Shown piece by piece: positions 32,944 to 44,519 of a stretch of DNA of 64,000 nucleotides. The stretch's first letter is position 1, and every line of letters starts with the position of its first letter. Made by a program: the position numbers and the translations under genes. The notes beneath the pieces were generated by a model. The model saw only the letters and a list, made by a program, of their open reading frames with translations, was not told the origin of the DNA and did no database searches. This DNA is from Callorhinus ursinus. Its lineage: Eukaryota > Chordata > Mammalia > Carnivora > Otariidae. Where the stretch lies: the NCBI RefSeq assembly GCF_003265705.1, contig NW_020312968.1, positions 2,938,612 through 3,002,611 of the forward strand, given 5' to 3'.

Positions 32944-33140
32944 CCGGGGTGCTTGGATGGCTCAGTCAGTTGAGGGTCTGACTCTTGGTTTCAGCTCAGG
33001 TCATGATCTCAGGGTTGTGGGATTGAGCCCTGTGTCTGGCTCTGTGCTCAGCAGGGTCTGCTTGAGATTCTCTCTCCCCCTCCCTTTGCCCCTCCCCCTG
33101 CTCTCTCTCTCTCTCTCAAATAAATAAATAAATCTAAAAA
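32944..33140 (+). mobile_element. Carnivore SINE
   Basis: CCGGGGTGCTTGGATGGCTC, GGTCATGATCTCAGGGTTGT, CAGCAGGGTCTGCTTGAGAT, CT tract, AAATAAATAAATAAATC tail. Somewhat diverged. The 64-codon minus frame overlaps its tail only. Confidence 0.94.
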
Positions 33141-33434
33141 AACACTATGGACCCTCCCTCCAAAAAAATGTACACATATACATATTTTGGTACATTTCAT
33201 TTCTATTTCAGATGGTTCACAAGCATCCTGAAGCTTACTCACTGATTCCCAAAAAGTTCAATTACAGGATAAGAACCTTAGTTCTAAATTATATATTCAT
33301 TGTGATTTCTCTACCAATATTGATCTGTTATTTCCTCCAACTCCTTAACCCCAATCTCTCTTGAAAAAAAAAAAAGATGCCTTTTGCCTCCTATGTAGAG
33401 TGCTGTGGGGATCTAAACACTGTCAGATTCTGGG

Positions 33435-33600
33435 AATATGTTCTAGAGCAGCATAAACTAGCACAATAATTCAAACACTGTCACTTCATAGCAATGTGAT
33501 TGGGACAAGTTACTTAACATTCTGTGTCTTGATTTTGTCTCCAAGTAGAAATTTTAAAATCTTTACAGAGTTCTTGAACATTTGAAGGGACAGATATTTA
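33435..33600 (+). mobile_element. MIR fragment
   Basis: GCAATGTGATTGGGACAAGT, TACTTAACATTCTGTGTC, TTGATTTTGTCTCCAAGT follow the MIR core. Ends worn. Confidence 0.65.
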
Positions 33601-33849
33601 TGGGTCAGGGCATAATGTTCTTTATCCATAACAAGCTTGCAAAGTTGGGTGGTCTGTAAGAGGTGGAGAAATGGTAATAACAATGAAATCCTAAGTGTTA
33701 TTAGAAGAAAGTAACCCTGTTTAATACCACAAAGGCATAGGTTGTGCCCCTACTGCTGATTCATGGCCTAATTGCACAAGAAGGAATTGAATATTGAAAG
33801 TAATTGTGAGGTTGGTATGGGTAATTGCCAAATGATTATCTTAGGAAAT

Positions 33850-34070
33850 AAGTGCTTTCGATTCAGAAGAGGGGGAGACTGCTATAGGTGGTAGAATCTT
33901 AGGAAGACATTAGAGAAGAGGTGAAGTTTGAACTTGAAAAACAAAATTTGGCTTCAGGGAGGGATGGAGGCAGATGTTTTGGTTAGAAGGAATAATGGAG
34001 CAAAGCCACGTTATTAAATGACATGATGTATGTCAACACATTAGGCCTTTGGCCCTAGTCACACCTATGG
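33850..34070 (-). mobile_element. L2 fragment
   Basis: AGGAAGACATTAGAGAAGAG, GTGAAGTTTGAACTTGAAAA, GGGATGGAGGCAGATG and GAGCAAAGCCACG are the complement of the L2 segment that reads, on its own strand, from the CTTTGCACATGCTG part to the CACCTCCTC part. Confidence 0.65.
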
Positions 34071-34194
34071 TTTATTCAGCATCTGGGAAGAGCCTAAGGG
34101 ATTGCAATAGCCAGCCTGGGCCAGAGGGTGGGGAGCAGGGAGTATAGGCATGGGGCACGTGATACTGTGTTTTACAATAAGAAATATATATTTG

Positions 34195-34960
34195 GTTTTT
34201 ATCCCTGTTTCTGGCAGAGTCCTAAAACCCTTGGAATTTTCTAAGTGATAAGGGCAATAACGGTGTCTTAATATTCATAACAAGCTCCTTTCAACCACAC
34301 CTGATTTTCTATTAATGAGGAGACTTTGGGAAAGCACCTAAGGATGGGGAAGGGGTGGTTGCTAGGAGAACTGACTCAATGATTAGAAGGTTGGAACTTT
34401 GAGTTCCACTTCCGGACCTCTGGAGAGAGGAGAAGAGCCGGAAATTGAAATCAGTCACCAATGGCTCATGACTTAATCAATCATACCTAAATAATGAAGC
34501 CTCCATAAAAACCCAAAAGAGTAGGGTTTGGAGAGCTTGTAGGTTAGGCAACCAGAATGCTTCCATGTGACACCATGTGGGTCCCCAAACGCCACTAGGG
34601 CAGTAACTTTTTTGTTCAGGACCTTGCCCTCTGTATCTCTTCATCTGGCTGTTGATTCATATTCTTTAATATGCTTTATAATACACCAGTAATCTAGTGA
34701 ACAAATGGGTTTCCTGAGTTCTGTGAGGCGCTCTAGCAAATGAATTGAATCCAAGGAGGGGCTTGTGAGAACCTCTCATTTATAGCCAGTGGGTAAGAAA
34801 CACAGGTAATCTTGACTTGCCATTGATGTCTGAAGTGGGGGGCAGTCTTATAGGCCTGAGACCTTACCCCATACTGTGGGATATGACACTATCTCCTGGT
34901 AGAGGGTGTCAGAAGTGAGTTGAATTATAGGATACCCAGCTGGGGTGGGAGAACTATGTG
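34195..34960 (+). mobile_element. LTR-like ancient interspersed repeat, copy 2
   Basis: Same family and orientation as 2,570-3,660: AGTCCTAAAACCCTTGGAAT at the start, AATAATGAAGCCTCCATAAA at 34,490-34,509, TTCTGTGAGGCGCTCTAGCA, CCAAGGAGGGGCTTGTGAGA, GTCTGAAGTGGGGGGCAGTC and GGTGTCAGAAGTGAGTTGAA. No SINE interrupts this copy. Family name not settled by eye. Confidence 0.7.
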
Positions 34961-36430
34961 GTGGCATGGGGAACATCCCCCCTCCCCACATAGACACACA
35001 TGGAATTGGGTGACAAGAACCTTTAGGGCACTTGTAGGAGGCTTAGCATGGGGGGAAGATAAGATCCCAGGTGAGTAATAGGAAAGGGACAAGGCCAGTC
35101 CTAGGCAATGCTGCAGTTTGATGGTCTGACTCAACCTGCTGCCTTCTGTTTCTAGTTAGCACCACTGTCCCTCAGGGAGCCAGAATTCCTGTGAGTTATT
35201 CCAACTCTTCTAGGAATCTAAGAAGGATCTGAAATCTACCATTCTGGGGATATTTGAATTCTAATATGGACCCAAATCATAAGCTAAGGTCACATATCCA
35301 AATGATGGACAAGTGAAGTTTTTAAAATGGTGATGGGTGTCTGGGTGGCTTTGCAGAGCTATGCACCTTGTTTTGTAGCTACTCCTGCCAACGCTGCCCT
35401 GCACTTCTTTGACACTCAGAGGCTTGCTCCTCCATCACTGGACAAAGGGGCAAAAAAGCACAAAGAAGCAGAGAGGCCCTCTGCCCTTGGATGGATTGAA
35501 CACTCGTCTTTTTCACCCCTCAGGACAGTCATTATGGAGGAGAGGCTCAGAAACCAGTGCTGAGCAGGGTGCTCTACTGAGCAGAGTTCTCTATACAGAG
35601 AACCAGCCTGGTATTAAGTTCGTTGAGTTCACCTGTACTGAGATTACATATATATATATTTAAATCATTTAGTCCCCTAATTCCAAGTCAGGCATCCTTA
35701 GCAAAGAGTCTACTGGGGTACCAAAAGTATTTACTGCCTTTTCTATATCTAATTGCCCCCAAATGATTATTGTGAGATTGTTTATTGCCCCCATTCCTGT
35801 ATCTTTCGGTAGGAAATAATGGAAGTCTGTAGGTCTAAGTTCTCCAGAAGGCATGTGGAACACTGAGTCCATTAGATTTTCGTGTAAGAATTTTGTCTTC
35901 TCTCTGATTTTTCTAGTCCAGCAATAGGCCTTGCTAGGAACCCTGGAATTATATGGTGGGCAAGTATTCATTTACGTTTTCCTCTTATACATAGCTCATT
36001 TTAATAAACTTGACAAACGATTTCAACTGCCTTTGTATTTTGATGGGAGTGAGCCCAGTGTATGCATATGATAAAATCATACAGACTTATTAACTTTTCT
36101 TCTGCTTTATCTACTAGTACAATTAAAAGAATAAATTTGCTTAAGTAAGAGTGGTGCAGAAAAGCATTTTGTCCATTGAACTGTAGGTTCACTTCAGGAC
36201 TCACTTCAGGACCAAGCTAGATGGGGATGAGAATTCTAGTACACATTGATTTATGAGAAGGCTGCCCCATTCCCTAAGAGCGTCTCCATTTCCTACTGGG
36301 AAATTTCTCCTGCATTGTGAGTGGGTGACTAAATCCAATGGCCAGGGGTGCTAGTGGAGCCCCTGCTATGCGACAAGAAACATCAGGAGAGGTGAGCATG
36401 ACTCTAACACCACTCTTCTTCCCATGGCTG
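34961..36430. other. No gene recognised
   Basis: Holds a 100-codon minus frame (35,669-35,971) and frames of 78-84 codons plus. The 100-codon translation, with a proline- and charge-mixed sequence ending LRMPDLELGD, resembles no family I know. A short TA run is at 35,647-35,660. Confidence 0.45.
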
Positions 36431-36640
36431 CCATTGCTCCAATTCCTCCAACATGACAAACTCATTCCAGCTTCTGAGACTTTGCCATCAATGTTCTTCT
36501 TGCCTGGAGCACTTTGTCCCCAGATGGTCTATAATGTAAGCACCAGGAGAGCAAAGATTTCGTCTACTCGGTTCTGGTATATCCCTAGTGCCTAGTCTGT
36601 AGTCCACACTCAGAAAATGAAAGCCACTGAGTGAATGAGC
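36431..36640 (+). mobile_element. L2 3' end
   Basis: TTCTTCTTGCCTGGAGCACT, TATAATGTAAGCACCAGGAG, AGCAAAGATTTCGTCTAC and CCCTAGTGCCTAGTC keep the order of the L2 3' region. Confidence 0.75.
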
Positions 36641-38090
36641 CCGTCTCTAGTACAGTCAAGGGGCAGGCAGTTAGCCTGGGTGATTGGCAATGGGTGACTT
36701 AAGCTTGACAGATCAGGCCCTTTCTCCCGGGATTTTGACTCATAAGTGAAGGCATTAAAGCAGTGAGTGGTAGGTCATTCACTGTTGCACTCCAAAGGGG
36801 CTACGAGAACAGATTGAGCCTGGTCCTCTGTGTGGCTTATGGAACCAGCCTCATTATTTTATAGGCCACACTTAATATTTTACCCTTCAAACACCATCTG
36901 AATATAGCTGGACTATTTAAACATGGGACTGTTTAATCATCCTGTTTTTGGTTTGTTTTTCCTATTCCTGGCTTGTTACAAACAGATATCCAATTCCCAT
37001 TCTTTGAGATTTTGGCCCGTGTTTGTTTTTGCCATGTACCTTTTATTCCCTGTCTCAGAAAGAACTCTGTTTACTCTGTGTGGATTTTTTCAATAATTGG
37101 ATTTTTGTGTCATCATTTACAGCTAATGAAAATGCTTCCATGTCCTGCAGAAATAGAGGTTGAGGATGGCTGGTGTAGAAGCCAAGAATTTTGGGGTTTT
37201 CCACTACTCGTGTCCATTGGAAGACATAGCAGTCTGTCCCTCCCACCTAAATATTGTCCATAGCCTGAAGAAAACCATTATCCCAGAATACTCAGAGGCT
37301 AAAAAACCCAGAATTGACTCTTTAGGAATCTGTACCATGGATATTGACCAGTTTTTTCAGTAGGTGCTTCACCAGCCCAACAGACTGTTCCCTCATCAGT
37401 ACCTATGAAAATGTGTGGTGCCCGTAAACACTAAGCATTTTGTTTAAATATTAAACTTTAAAGTGCTACATCAATTTTTAATGTGCAAACTGTCCTTGAA
37501 AGGCTCTGTTAGGTTGCTCTGCCCTATCAGGGAAATACTTGAGGGACATTAGGCAAGCTCTCGGGTTACAAGGAAAAGGCCTACTCCACTGCAAACCCTC
37601 CTCAGAGCGTCTCTGAAAAGCCAATTTGTGAGCAGAGGGCAGGCTGGCTCTGAATCACTTAAAGCCTCTATTTCCAAAACTGCTTTACCCAGTCAAATCC
37701 TCAGGAAGTTGCAAGCCTGGGCACTTCTTCAGTCAATGGAACTTAGGGCTTACCTCTTGCAAAGAATTGCTGACCAGAGGAGAATCGTCTAGAACAGTCC
37801 AGCACAGCAATTTTCATTGGTGGAATTAGGGGCCCTAGTGAGAATGTCTCCGCAGTGAGTCACTCCCTTGTTTCTCCCCCACACGTCACCTGATGAGTTT
37901 CTGCCACATTTGAATGAGGAGTTGTGTCTTGACTAAACTGGATTTCTATGTTAAATGTTGTCATGGGTGAGCACAACCCATTCCTTTACCTTATATGGGA
38001 CATGGATTTATAAAGAACAGCGTCAGAGAAAGGCTGGGACCATGATGCCTGACTTGGAACTTGGGGGGTAATGGTGAGGAGGAGCACCAC
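36641..38090. other. No gene or clear repeat
   Basis: The 96-codon plus frame at 36,973-37,263 and its antisense partner have no recognised features. Confidence 0.5.
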
Positions 38091-38225
38091 TCATGAATTT
38101 GGTTTACATCATGTATTTGACCATTCATCTGTTTGTTTACTTGTGGAAGTAATTTATGGAGCACCCATAAGCTGTCGGGCAGCCACTGTGTTTGAGACAC
38201 AGTGAGATGTGAGGGGAATGGTATG
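38091..38225 (-). mobile_element. L2 3' end
   Basis: TTGACCATTCATCTGTTTGT, TATGGAGCACCCATAAGCTG, GGCAGCCACTGTGTTTGAGA: reverse complement of the L2 terminus, diverged. Confidence 0.55.
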
Positions 38226-38689
38226 AATTAAAATTGGGCAGTCACTGCATGGTCGAGTTTGGAGGTTCTGTCATTGGCTTGGACACCTGTTAGGACAGAC
38301 ATTGCTGTCACTGTGAGAGTAGACAGGCTCATGTACCACCTGAGCCTTAGACTGTTCTGAAAAACACATATGGGGTACAGCTTTAGATCTTCTCAGGCTG
38401 TGCTTTAAGACTTTGCTGCCATGTAATTTGGGATGTAAGTGTGACAAAGGGATTTGAAATTCAGAAATAATAGAAGATGGGATTGCTTGAAAAGCTGGTT
38501 GTTGGAGCTTCAAGAACCAAGGATTTCATACTGATTTGCAGCTTCAGTACAAACAGAATTATGAATAATGCAGAAAGGAAAGAAAATTATATACTTTGGA
38601 TATTAGGCCTAGATCTTTGTTAACTGCCCAGAAGGACCGATTGTGTTTGAAAATTTACTGCTTCTTTATTCTGTGCATCTGTTAGCTTC

Positions 38690-38826
38690 ACCGTTTGACA
38701 AGGTAGCCACTAACAACTTGTGGCTATTTAAATTAAAATTAAATATAATTAAAAATTACTTTCTTGGCCACATTAGCCACATTTCATGATAGAAATGGCA
38801 GAAAGTTCTGCTGGACAGCACTATAG
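38690..38826. mobile_element. hAT-type MER relic
   Basis: ACAAGGTAGCCACTAACAAC, TTGTGGCTATTTAAATTAAA, ATTAGCCACATTTCATGATA and GTTCTGCTGGACAGCACTAT form the typical half of a MER element whose ends read CAGTGCTGTCCA. The other end is lost. Subfamily not resolved. Confidence 0.75.
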
Positions 38827-39182
38827 GCAATAATGTAAGGCTAAGAGACTGGGGTGATACATTCCTACCATATGCCCTCTCCCATTTCCCTCAGTGGGTA
38901 TTCCAAACCTTCAGCTCACTCAAGCTTTGTACCCTAGTTCCTCATCACTTGCGGCAGGTAGTTGTGATTCTTACTTTACATGGAAAGCAGACAACATTAG
39001 GTATTGACCTTTTTATCTCTTGGTCCTCTATTCCTTGCACCTGCACCTATTTACCATCCTTTCTTAGGGGAGAAGCAACATCCTTCCTGTTTACTGTGAA
39101 TCCCTCCATCTGTGCCTTAGAATCAACTCTTCTGTGTCTTCAAGGACCAGACTTTATCAATTAACTATCTACCCTACCTACC

Positions 39183-39300
39183 TACCTTTATATATATATT
39201 TATTTAATTTATATTATTATATTTATAAATATATTTATATACTTATATATGTGTTATGTATACAAATATATACACACATATATTTAATACTTATAGATTC
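39183..39300. repeat. AT-rich low-complexity tract
   Basis: Alternating TATATAT, TATTTATA and ATATATACACAC pieces. No structure beyond simple repeat. Confidence 0.9.
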
Positions 39301-39329
39301 ATAAGTTTTCTTCAATGATAACATCTTGC

Positions 39330-40235
39330 ATAATTGTAATGCAGTATCAAAAGCAGGTAATAGACATTGGTACAATCTACAGACTTTATTCAGATTTCAC
39401 CACTTTTGTATGCGCTCAGTGAGTGAGTGTATATATAATTTATATGACATCCAAGAATGTTGATAATATAGTATGTAACCTTTTAAACCTGGCTCTTTTC
39501 ACTCTGCGTCATTCCCATGAAATCCATCCCAGTTTCTTGTATCAGTAGTTTGTTGCTGGTGTTTGCTGAACAGTATTCCAATGGTATGGAAATACCACAG
39601 TTTGTTGAACCATGCACCCATTGAAGGATGTCTGCCTTCCATCCCTGCCCCCCCAGTTTTCTAGGGTATTATAAATAAAGCTGCTATAAGCATTCATGTT
39701 TTTAAGTAAACATAAGTTCTCGTTTCTCTGGGATAAACGCCCAAGAGTTTAATTGTTGAGTTGAATGGCAAGTCCAGGTTGGATTTCTTAAGAAACTGCA
39801 CACTGTTCCCCAGAGCATCTGTACCATTTCACACTCATGACAATGAGTGATCCAGTTTCCTTCGTGTCCTTGCTAGCATTTGGTATTCCTCACTGTTATT
39901 TTAGCCATTCTAATAGGTGTGTGGGGATATCTTAAGATGGTCTAAAATTTCATTCCTCTTTAATTTTTGTTAACATGGTCCTTGATGTTGAATATCTTTT
40001 TGTATGCTTATTTGCCATACATCCTCTTTGATAAAATGTCTTTTCATGTCTTTGATGAAATATCTTGCCCATTTTCTAATTGGCTTGTTTGGTGACTGCT
40101 GCATTTTGAGAGTTCCTTATATATCCTACAAAGCCTCTGTTGGGTATGTGGTTTGGAAATATTTTCTTCCAGTGTAGCCTGTCTTTCATACTCTTCAGAG
40201 TCTTTGGTGGAGCAAAAAAATAATTTAACTTTGAT
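39330..40235 (-). mobile_element. Old L1M: ORF2 end plus 3' UTR
   Basis: From 39,330 the L1M 3' UTR complement (GGTAATAGACATTGGTACAA), then ORF2-end complement: AAGAAACTGCACACTGTTCC, TGACAATGAGTGATCCAGTT, TTAGCCATTCTAATAGGTGT, TTCCTTATATATCCTACAAA. The ORF2 frame is thoroughly decayed. Confidence 0.9.
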
Positions 40236-41115
40236 ATGGTCTCTCCTATAGATTCAACTTACATGTTTAACCTAACTCACTCTACCAATATTTTTTTCCC
40301 CTCAGTGCAAAAACTGCATCTTGGTGCTTCTACCTTGAAAACTACATCTACCTTGAGTTTCTTTTCCTACTGCCATATCAGTGAACAGTGCTGTAATCTA
40401 GCTGGCGCCCAAAACAGACACCTGGAAGTCATCCTTGACTCCTCCAACCCTTCAGCTTCTTCCTCTAACCACACACCAAAGTCTTGTTTCTTCTTACTAA
40501 ATATTTCTCAAGCCCGTCCTATTTTGTTGTGTTATTCCCCCATGCCATTATCTTGGTTCACGTCCTTGTTATTTCTTGTCAGGATCATTGTATTGAGCTC
40601 CTAATTGTACTCCTGGCTTCCAGTCCTGCCTGACACAAAGCCAGTTTCCACGTGGATGCAGAATGATCTAGCTAAAGTGCAAGCTAGTTATATTATTCTC
40701 TTGCTAACCCTCATCTCCAGAGTGAAGTTTAAATTCCTGCACATGCTGTACACGTTCTTTTGTGCATCTTCCTCAGACTCATCTCTTACTGCTCCCCAAC
40801 ACCAGACATCAGCTCCAACCATTCTACGGTACTTGCAGTTTCTCAAATGCAGTGTGATATCTTGACTCCAGTGCTTTGCTTGGGATGTTCTCTCATGCCT
40901 CTTTGCTTGAGGCTTTTCCTTTGCACTCCATGTTCCACAGGAGAGCAACTCCTCCAAGGTAACTTCCCTGAGCACCAGAGACAGGATTATGTCCTGTTTG
41001 TTCATAGGATGACTCAACCAAGGCAGGGACTACATCTGTATATCTGCATTTATTCTTAGGGCTTAACAAAGTACTTGTACATAGTTTACAAACATTATGG
41101 AAGAAATGAATGAAT
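40236..41115 (+). mobile_element. L2: ORF2 end plus 3' UTR
   Basis: Clear L2 order: GAAGTCATCCTTGACTCCTC, AACCACACACCAAAGTCTTG, TAAATATTTCTCAAGCCCGT, GCTAGTTATATTATTCTCTT, AGAGTGAAGTTTAAATTCCT, CTTGAGGCTTTTCCTTTGCA, GGCAGGGACTACATCTGT. The 122-codon frame at 40,236-40,604 is in the L2 ORF2 sense frame (LEVILDSSNPSASSSNH), a relic of the L2 reverse transcriptase C-terminal side, not a host gene. Frames 86 and 99 are its shifted continuations. Confidence 0.92.
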
Positions 41116-41159
41116 CTTACTACTTAATTCCCTCAGTATTAAAGGTATCTGTTTCTCCC

Positions 41160-41283
41160 TCTTCCCTAGACTAGAATCTCTGGAGCACAGGAATTTTTTC
41201 TAGTTTCTATCTATAGCACCTGCAGAATGCCCAGCTCATAGGGCATGCTCAATAAATATTTTTTGGATGAACGAATGAAGCAA
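41160..41283 (+). mobile_element. Second L2 3' end
   Basis: GACTAGAATCTCTGGAGCAC, AGGAATTTTTTCTAGTTTC, CATGCTCAATAAATATTTTT, TGGATGAACGAATGAA. This is a separate L2 terminus immediately after the first. Confidence 0.85.
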
Positions 41284-41740
41284 ACGTCCTTGCAACACGG
41301 TGCACTTTAAGGTAGTCTTTTTTTCTGTTCGCTTATCCCCAGAGGCAGGCACTGAGCCGAACAGTAAAAACGTATGGAAAAGAGCAGAAATTATTGATGG
41401 TTTAATATACTCATATGGCTGAGTAGGCAGTTCTGGTTCAGGTACAGTTGTCTTTGCCCTGAGCAGCCACAGGAAAGCAGAAGGCTACTTTTGTTGTTCA
41501 TAATTTATCAAGTACATACTGACCTTTCTGCTACTGGACAGCCACTGAGTACCAAAAAGAATCTGTTCGCATCTAGCCTGAAGTCAGATCCTGTTTTTGA
41601 GCTACTCTTGGAGCAAAAAGAGATGTTAACCTTTTGAGTCATCCTCTCTGAAATAGGTGAGGCTCTTCGTGGTGTTATTAAAATGACCAATTATGATAAA
41701 ATCAAGTTTATCAGACTAATTTTAGTTCATAAGCATTTTT

Positions 41741-41911
41741 CAAAGATTTATTTATTTGAGGGGGAAGGGCAGAAGGAGAGAGAGAGAGTCTTAAGCAGAC
41801 TCTGCACTAAGCACAGAGACCTACCTAGGGCTCGATCTCACGACCCTGAGATCACGACCTGAGCCAAAACCAAGAGTTGGACGCTTAACTGACTGCACCA
41901 CCCAGGCGCCC
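41741..41911 (-). mobile_element. Carnivore SINE
   Basis: TTTCAAAGATTTATTTATTT, GAG-rich tract, GTCTTAAGCAGACTCTGCAC, CTCACGACCCTGAGATCACG, GACTGCACCACCCAGGCGCC. Tail worn. The TATAAATTTTTTTG after it may be target sequence. Confidence 0.93.
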
Positions 41912-43489
41912 CTATAAATTTTTTTGATGGATACCAAATTCAGTGTGCAATATGTCAAATTGGCCAATGCTGGCCTTAATGCACCATTTAGGGAGTATTT
42001 CCCTCATTGCCCCATTTCTCCTTTAAACTCTCTTACTCTTGCCCCAGAAGGACCCCATGCCACCTTCTTGTTCCCCAAATTCCCACTCTCAGACCTCAGT
42101 ACCCCACCTAACCCCGGATAAATGAGATCGTCACACATTCATATAAGATAGACGTATCCTCCCTTATCCTATAAAAAGCACCCTTTTGCTTTTAGTAAAG
42201 GAATTGCAGAGCATCACAGGGTCTGAGACCCAAGGAAACCTGGTTTCACGGTTCTTGCCCAGCATGAGTCGTAGCTGCTTTTTCTTTCATCAAAGACAAG
42301 TAATCAGAAGAGGGAAAAACAGGCTGGTAGGGCTAACCCTGGGTGTCTTGTGATCATCCACCTTAATGATTAGTAACTTCACTCCAATCCAGCCACTTTG
42401 TCCCATGGTCACACCTTGAGCCTTGTCATTGCCAGGAACTACTCCATCTAGAATCTTAATTTTGGATATCTTGCTTTCTGACCACCACCTCCTGTTGGTC
42501 TAGTTTGCTTACTGAGGTAACTCATGGGCATAATACTTTGACATTATTTTGAAAACCCATTGGTCCCTGTCACTTTTTTCTCATCAAATTTTCTTCTTCT
42601 CCAGGTAGATTCTATGATTTAAGAGAGTCAGTGTTTGTTTGTTTGTTTGTTTGTTTTTGCAAATACCATCAACTTTCTTCCCCACTTTCTGTCATGCTCA
42701 TTTAACAAATCCCCAACCTTGGAAGAACCTTACCCTCTCTCTTCTCTGGGCCTCCATTTGAGCAATTGAATGTTGCTGGACAAAATCACACAAGTGTTTA
42801 GATTGGGTTCACTGGAAATTCATGATCTTAAGCCTTAAATGGGCATTAATCTTATTTTGTTTTCTTCTTCCTCACATTAGTTTCTTTTTTCTCTTTGAAC
42901 ATCTCATGTTTCCATCAGCATTCTCAGACTCAAAGTCCCTTACCTTCTTGGCTCATCAAAACTGGTAAACCTTGTGCCCTCCCTGCAGAGGCCAATCTCT
43001 CCATTTGACTCTGGACCTCATCCACATCACCTGCAATGTCTCCCATTGTCTTCTCTATCCTGGAAGGAATTGTGTTTGCAGGATAAAAATGAAACAAAAC
43101 AGAACAAAACAAAAGTACCATAAACATTCCTTTCAATACAGTTAATTTAGATGTAATAGGATTTTTTTGCATGGATTTTTTTCAAGGCAACTTGACTTAT
43201 TTCAGAAAATTAATCTGCCCCTTAAACTACAATGCCTTATTTTTCTACCTTAGCAAATCTTTACTTCTCTGCCTGACGTGTAAGCATTTCTATAATGTGG
43301 CTCTGCTTATTGAGCCCTATTTCCAACTATGTAGCACATCAGCTCCTCTGGGTAGGCAGGTCTTCTCACTGTCTTGTGATTTACCTTCATTGATGACTTC
43401 CCTTCCTCAAAACACTCTCCACCCCCTGTTCAACTTCTAAGTGGCAGAGAGGAACTCCATCCAAGGTCTTTCAGACCTCCAAACCCATC
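41912..43489. other. No gene recognised; GTTT microsatellite
   Basis: A (GTTT)n run at 42,631-42,657. An 80-codon minus frame at 42,930-43,172 and an 89-codon plus frame at 43,171-43,440 have no recognised domain. The pyrimidine-rich text near 42,920-43,060 could be a very old LINE piece, not proven. Confidence 0.45.
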
Positions 43490-44140
43490 ATTTTAATAAA
43501 ATTGTTGAAACTTAAAAAATATCTATTTTATTTCATATTATTAGGAATAAACATTGTAAAAATATCATAAAATGTCTTGCCTTTTTAAATTTAATGAAAA
43601 TATTTTAGCTTTATATTTCCAAATATAAAAGCAAAGATTAATATAATGAACACCAATGTTACCATCACCCCCCCAGAATTAATATTTTCCATCTTTGTAT
43701 ACCCTTCCCGTTTTTTTAAGAATTTTAGACCAAATTTCAGACATCATGTTTTTTTTAGTTTTGTATGCTTAAATATGTATCTCTAACCAAAGACTTTAAA
43801 AACAAGCCTAATCATTATGCTGCTATCATATCTTACAAAATTGATAATTCCTTAATATAATCTAATACAGGGTCTCTCAACCTTGGTACTATTGAATTTT
43901 GGGTGACATAATTCTCAGCTTTGGGGTTCTGTTCTGTAGGATATTTAGGGCCATCTCTGGTCTCTATCACTAGATGTTAGTAGCACTCCCCCCATTGTGG
44001 CAACCACAGATGTCTCCAGACTGGAGAGGCAAAGTCATCTCTGGTTAATGAACCACTGATCCAATTCCAGTTTAAATTCCCACAATTTCTAAATGGTGTG
44101 TTTTGTAAGTTGGCTTATTGGAATGAGGATCCAAAGAAGA
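43490..44140 (-). mobile_element. Old L1M 3' UTR, split by a MER element
   Basis: Complement of an L1M 3' UTR: AATGTTACCATCACCCCCCC, ATTTCAGACATCATG, TAATTCCTTAATATAATCTA, and after the interruption ATCCAATTCCAGTTTAAATT, GGCTTATTGGAATGAGGATC. Same region as 21,225-22,115. Confidence 0.82.
43870..44049 (-). mobile_element. hAT-type MER relic inside L1M
   Basis: CAGGGTCTCTCAACCTTGGT, ACTATTGAATTTTGGGTGAC, TAGTAGCACTCCCCCCATTG, CACAGATGTCTCCAGACTGG and GAACCACTG give both inverted ends. The flanks ATCTAATA and ATCCAATT (5 of 8 alike) sit where a hAT 8-bp TSD belongs. Orientation by convention uncertain. Confidence 0.85.
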
Positions 44141-44519
44141 GTAACCATTCTCTTTACCACTCATACTCTAGGAGAGAGAAGGTAGGTGGGAGATAGGCCC
44201 AGGAGAAGAGGGCTGCAAGAGATGAGAGTAACAATGGGGATGCTAAGATCTTGAAGATGGAAGAGAAACTATCCCTGGTGTAATTGTGAGGGTGAAGAGT
44301 TGAAGAACAATATTCTGGTGTGGAAAGTGGTTTGACATCTACCAAGAACGCTTGTGCTAAGTGCTCAGCAGTAGAGGACTTGTCCATGGGCTGTAGCCAT
44401 GACTGTGGGAGTGTGGGCGGAAGAATCAAGGCTGTGCTCTGGAAGACTGGTAATACCTGGCAGGAATGGGCACCCTTATTCCAGACAACAGACTGTTTTT
44501 AGGTCGTAACTTGCAGTAT
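44141..44519. other. No gene recognised
   Basis: Purine-rich. The 91-codon minus and 60-codon plus frames are antisense overlaps without features. Confidence 0.45.

Noticed and set aside
2570..34960. A single 32-kb provirus bounded by the two LTR-like copies
   Set aside because: The intervening DNA contains no gag- or pol-like frames, is full of unrelated repeats, and the two copies are well diverged from each other.
40236..40604. 122-codon plus frame as a gene
   Set aside because: It lies in the sense frame of an L2 ORF2 relic and is followed by shifted frames and the L2 3' UTR.
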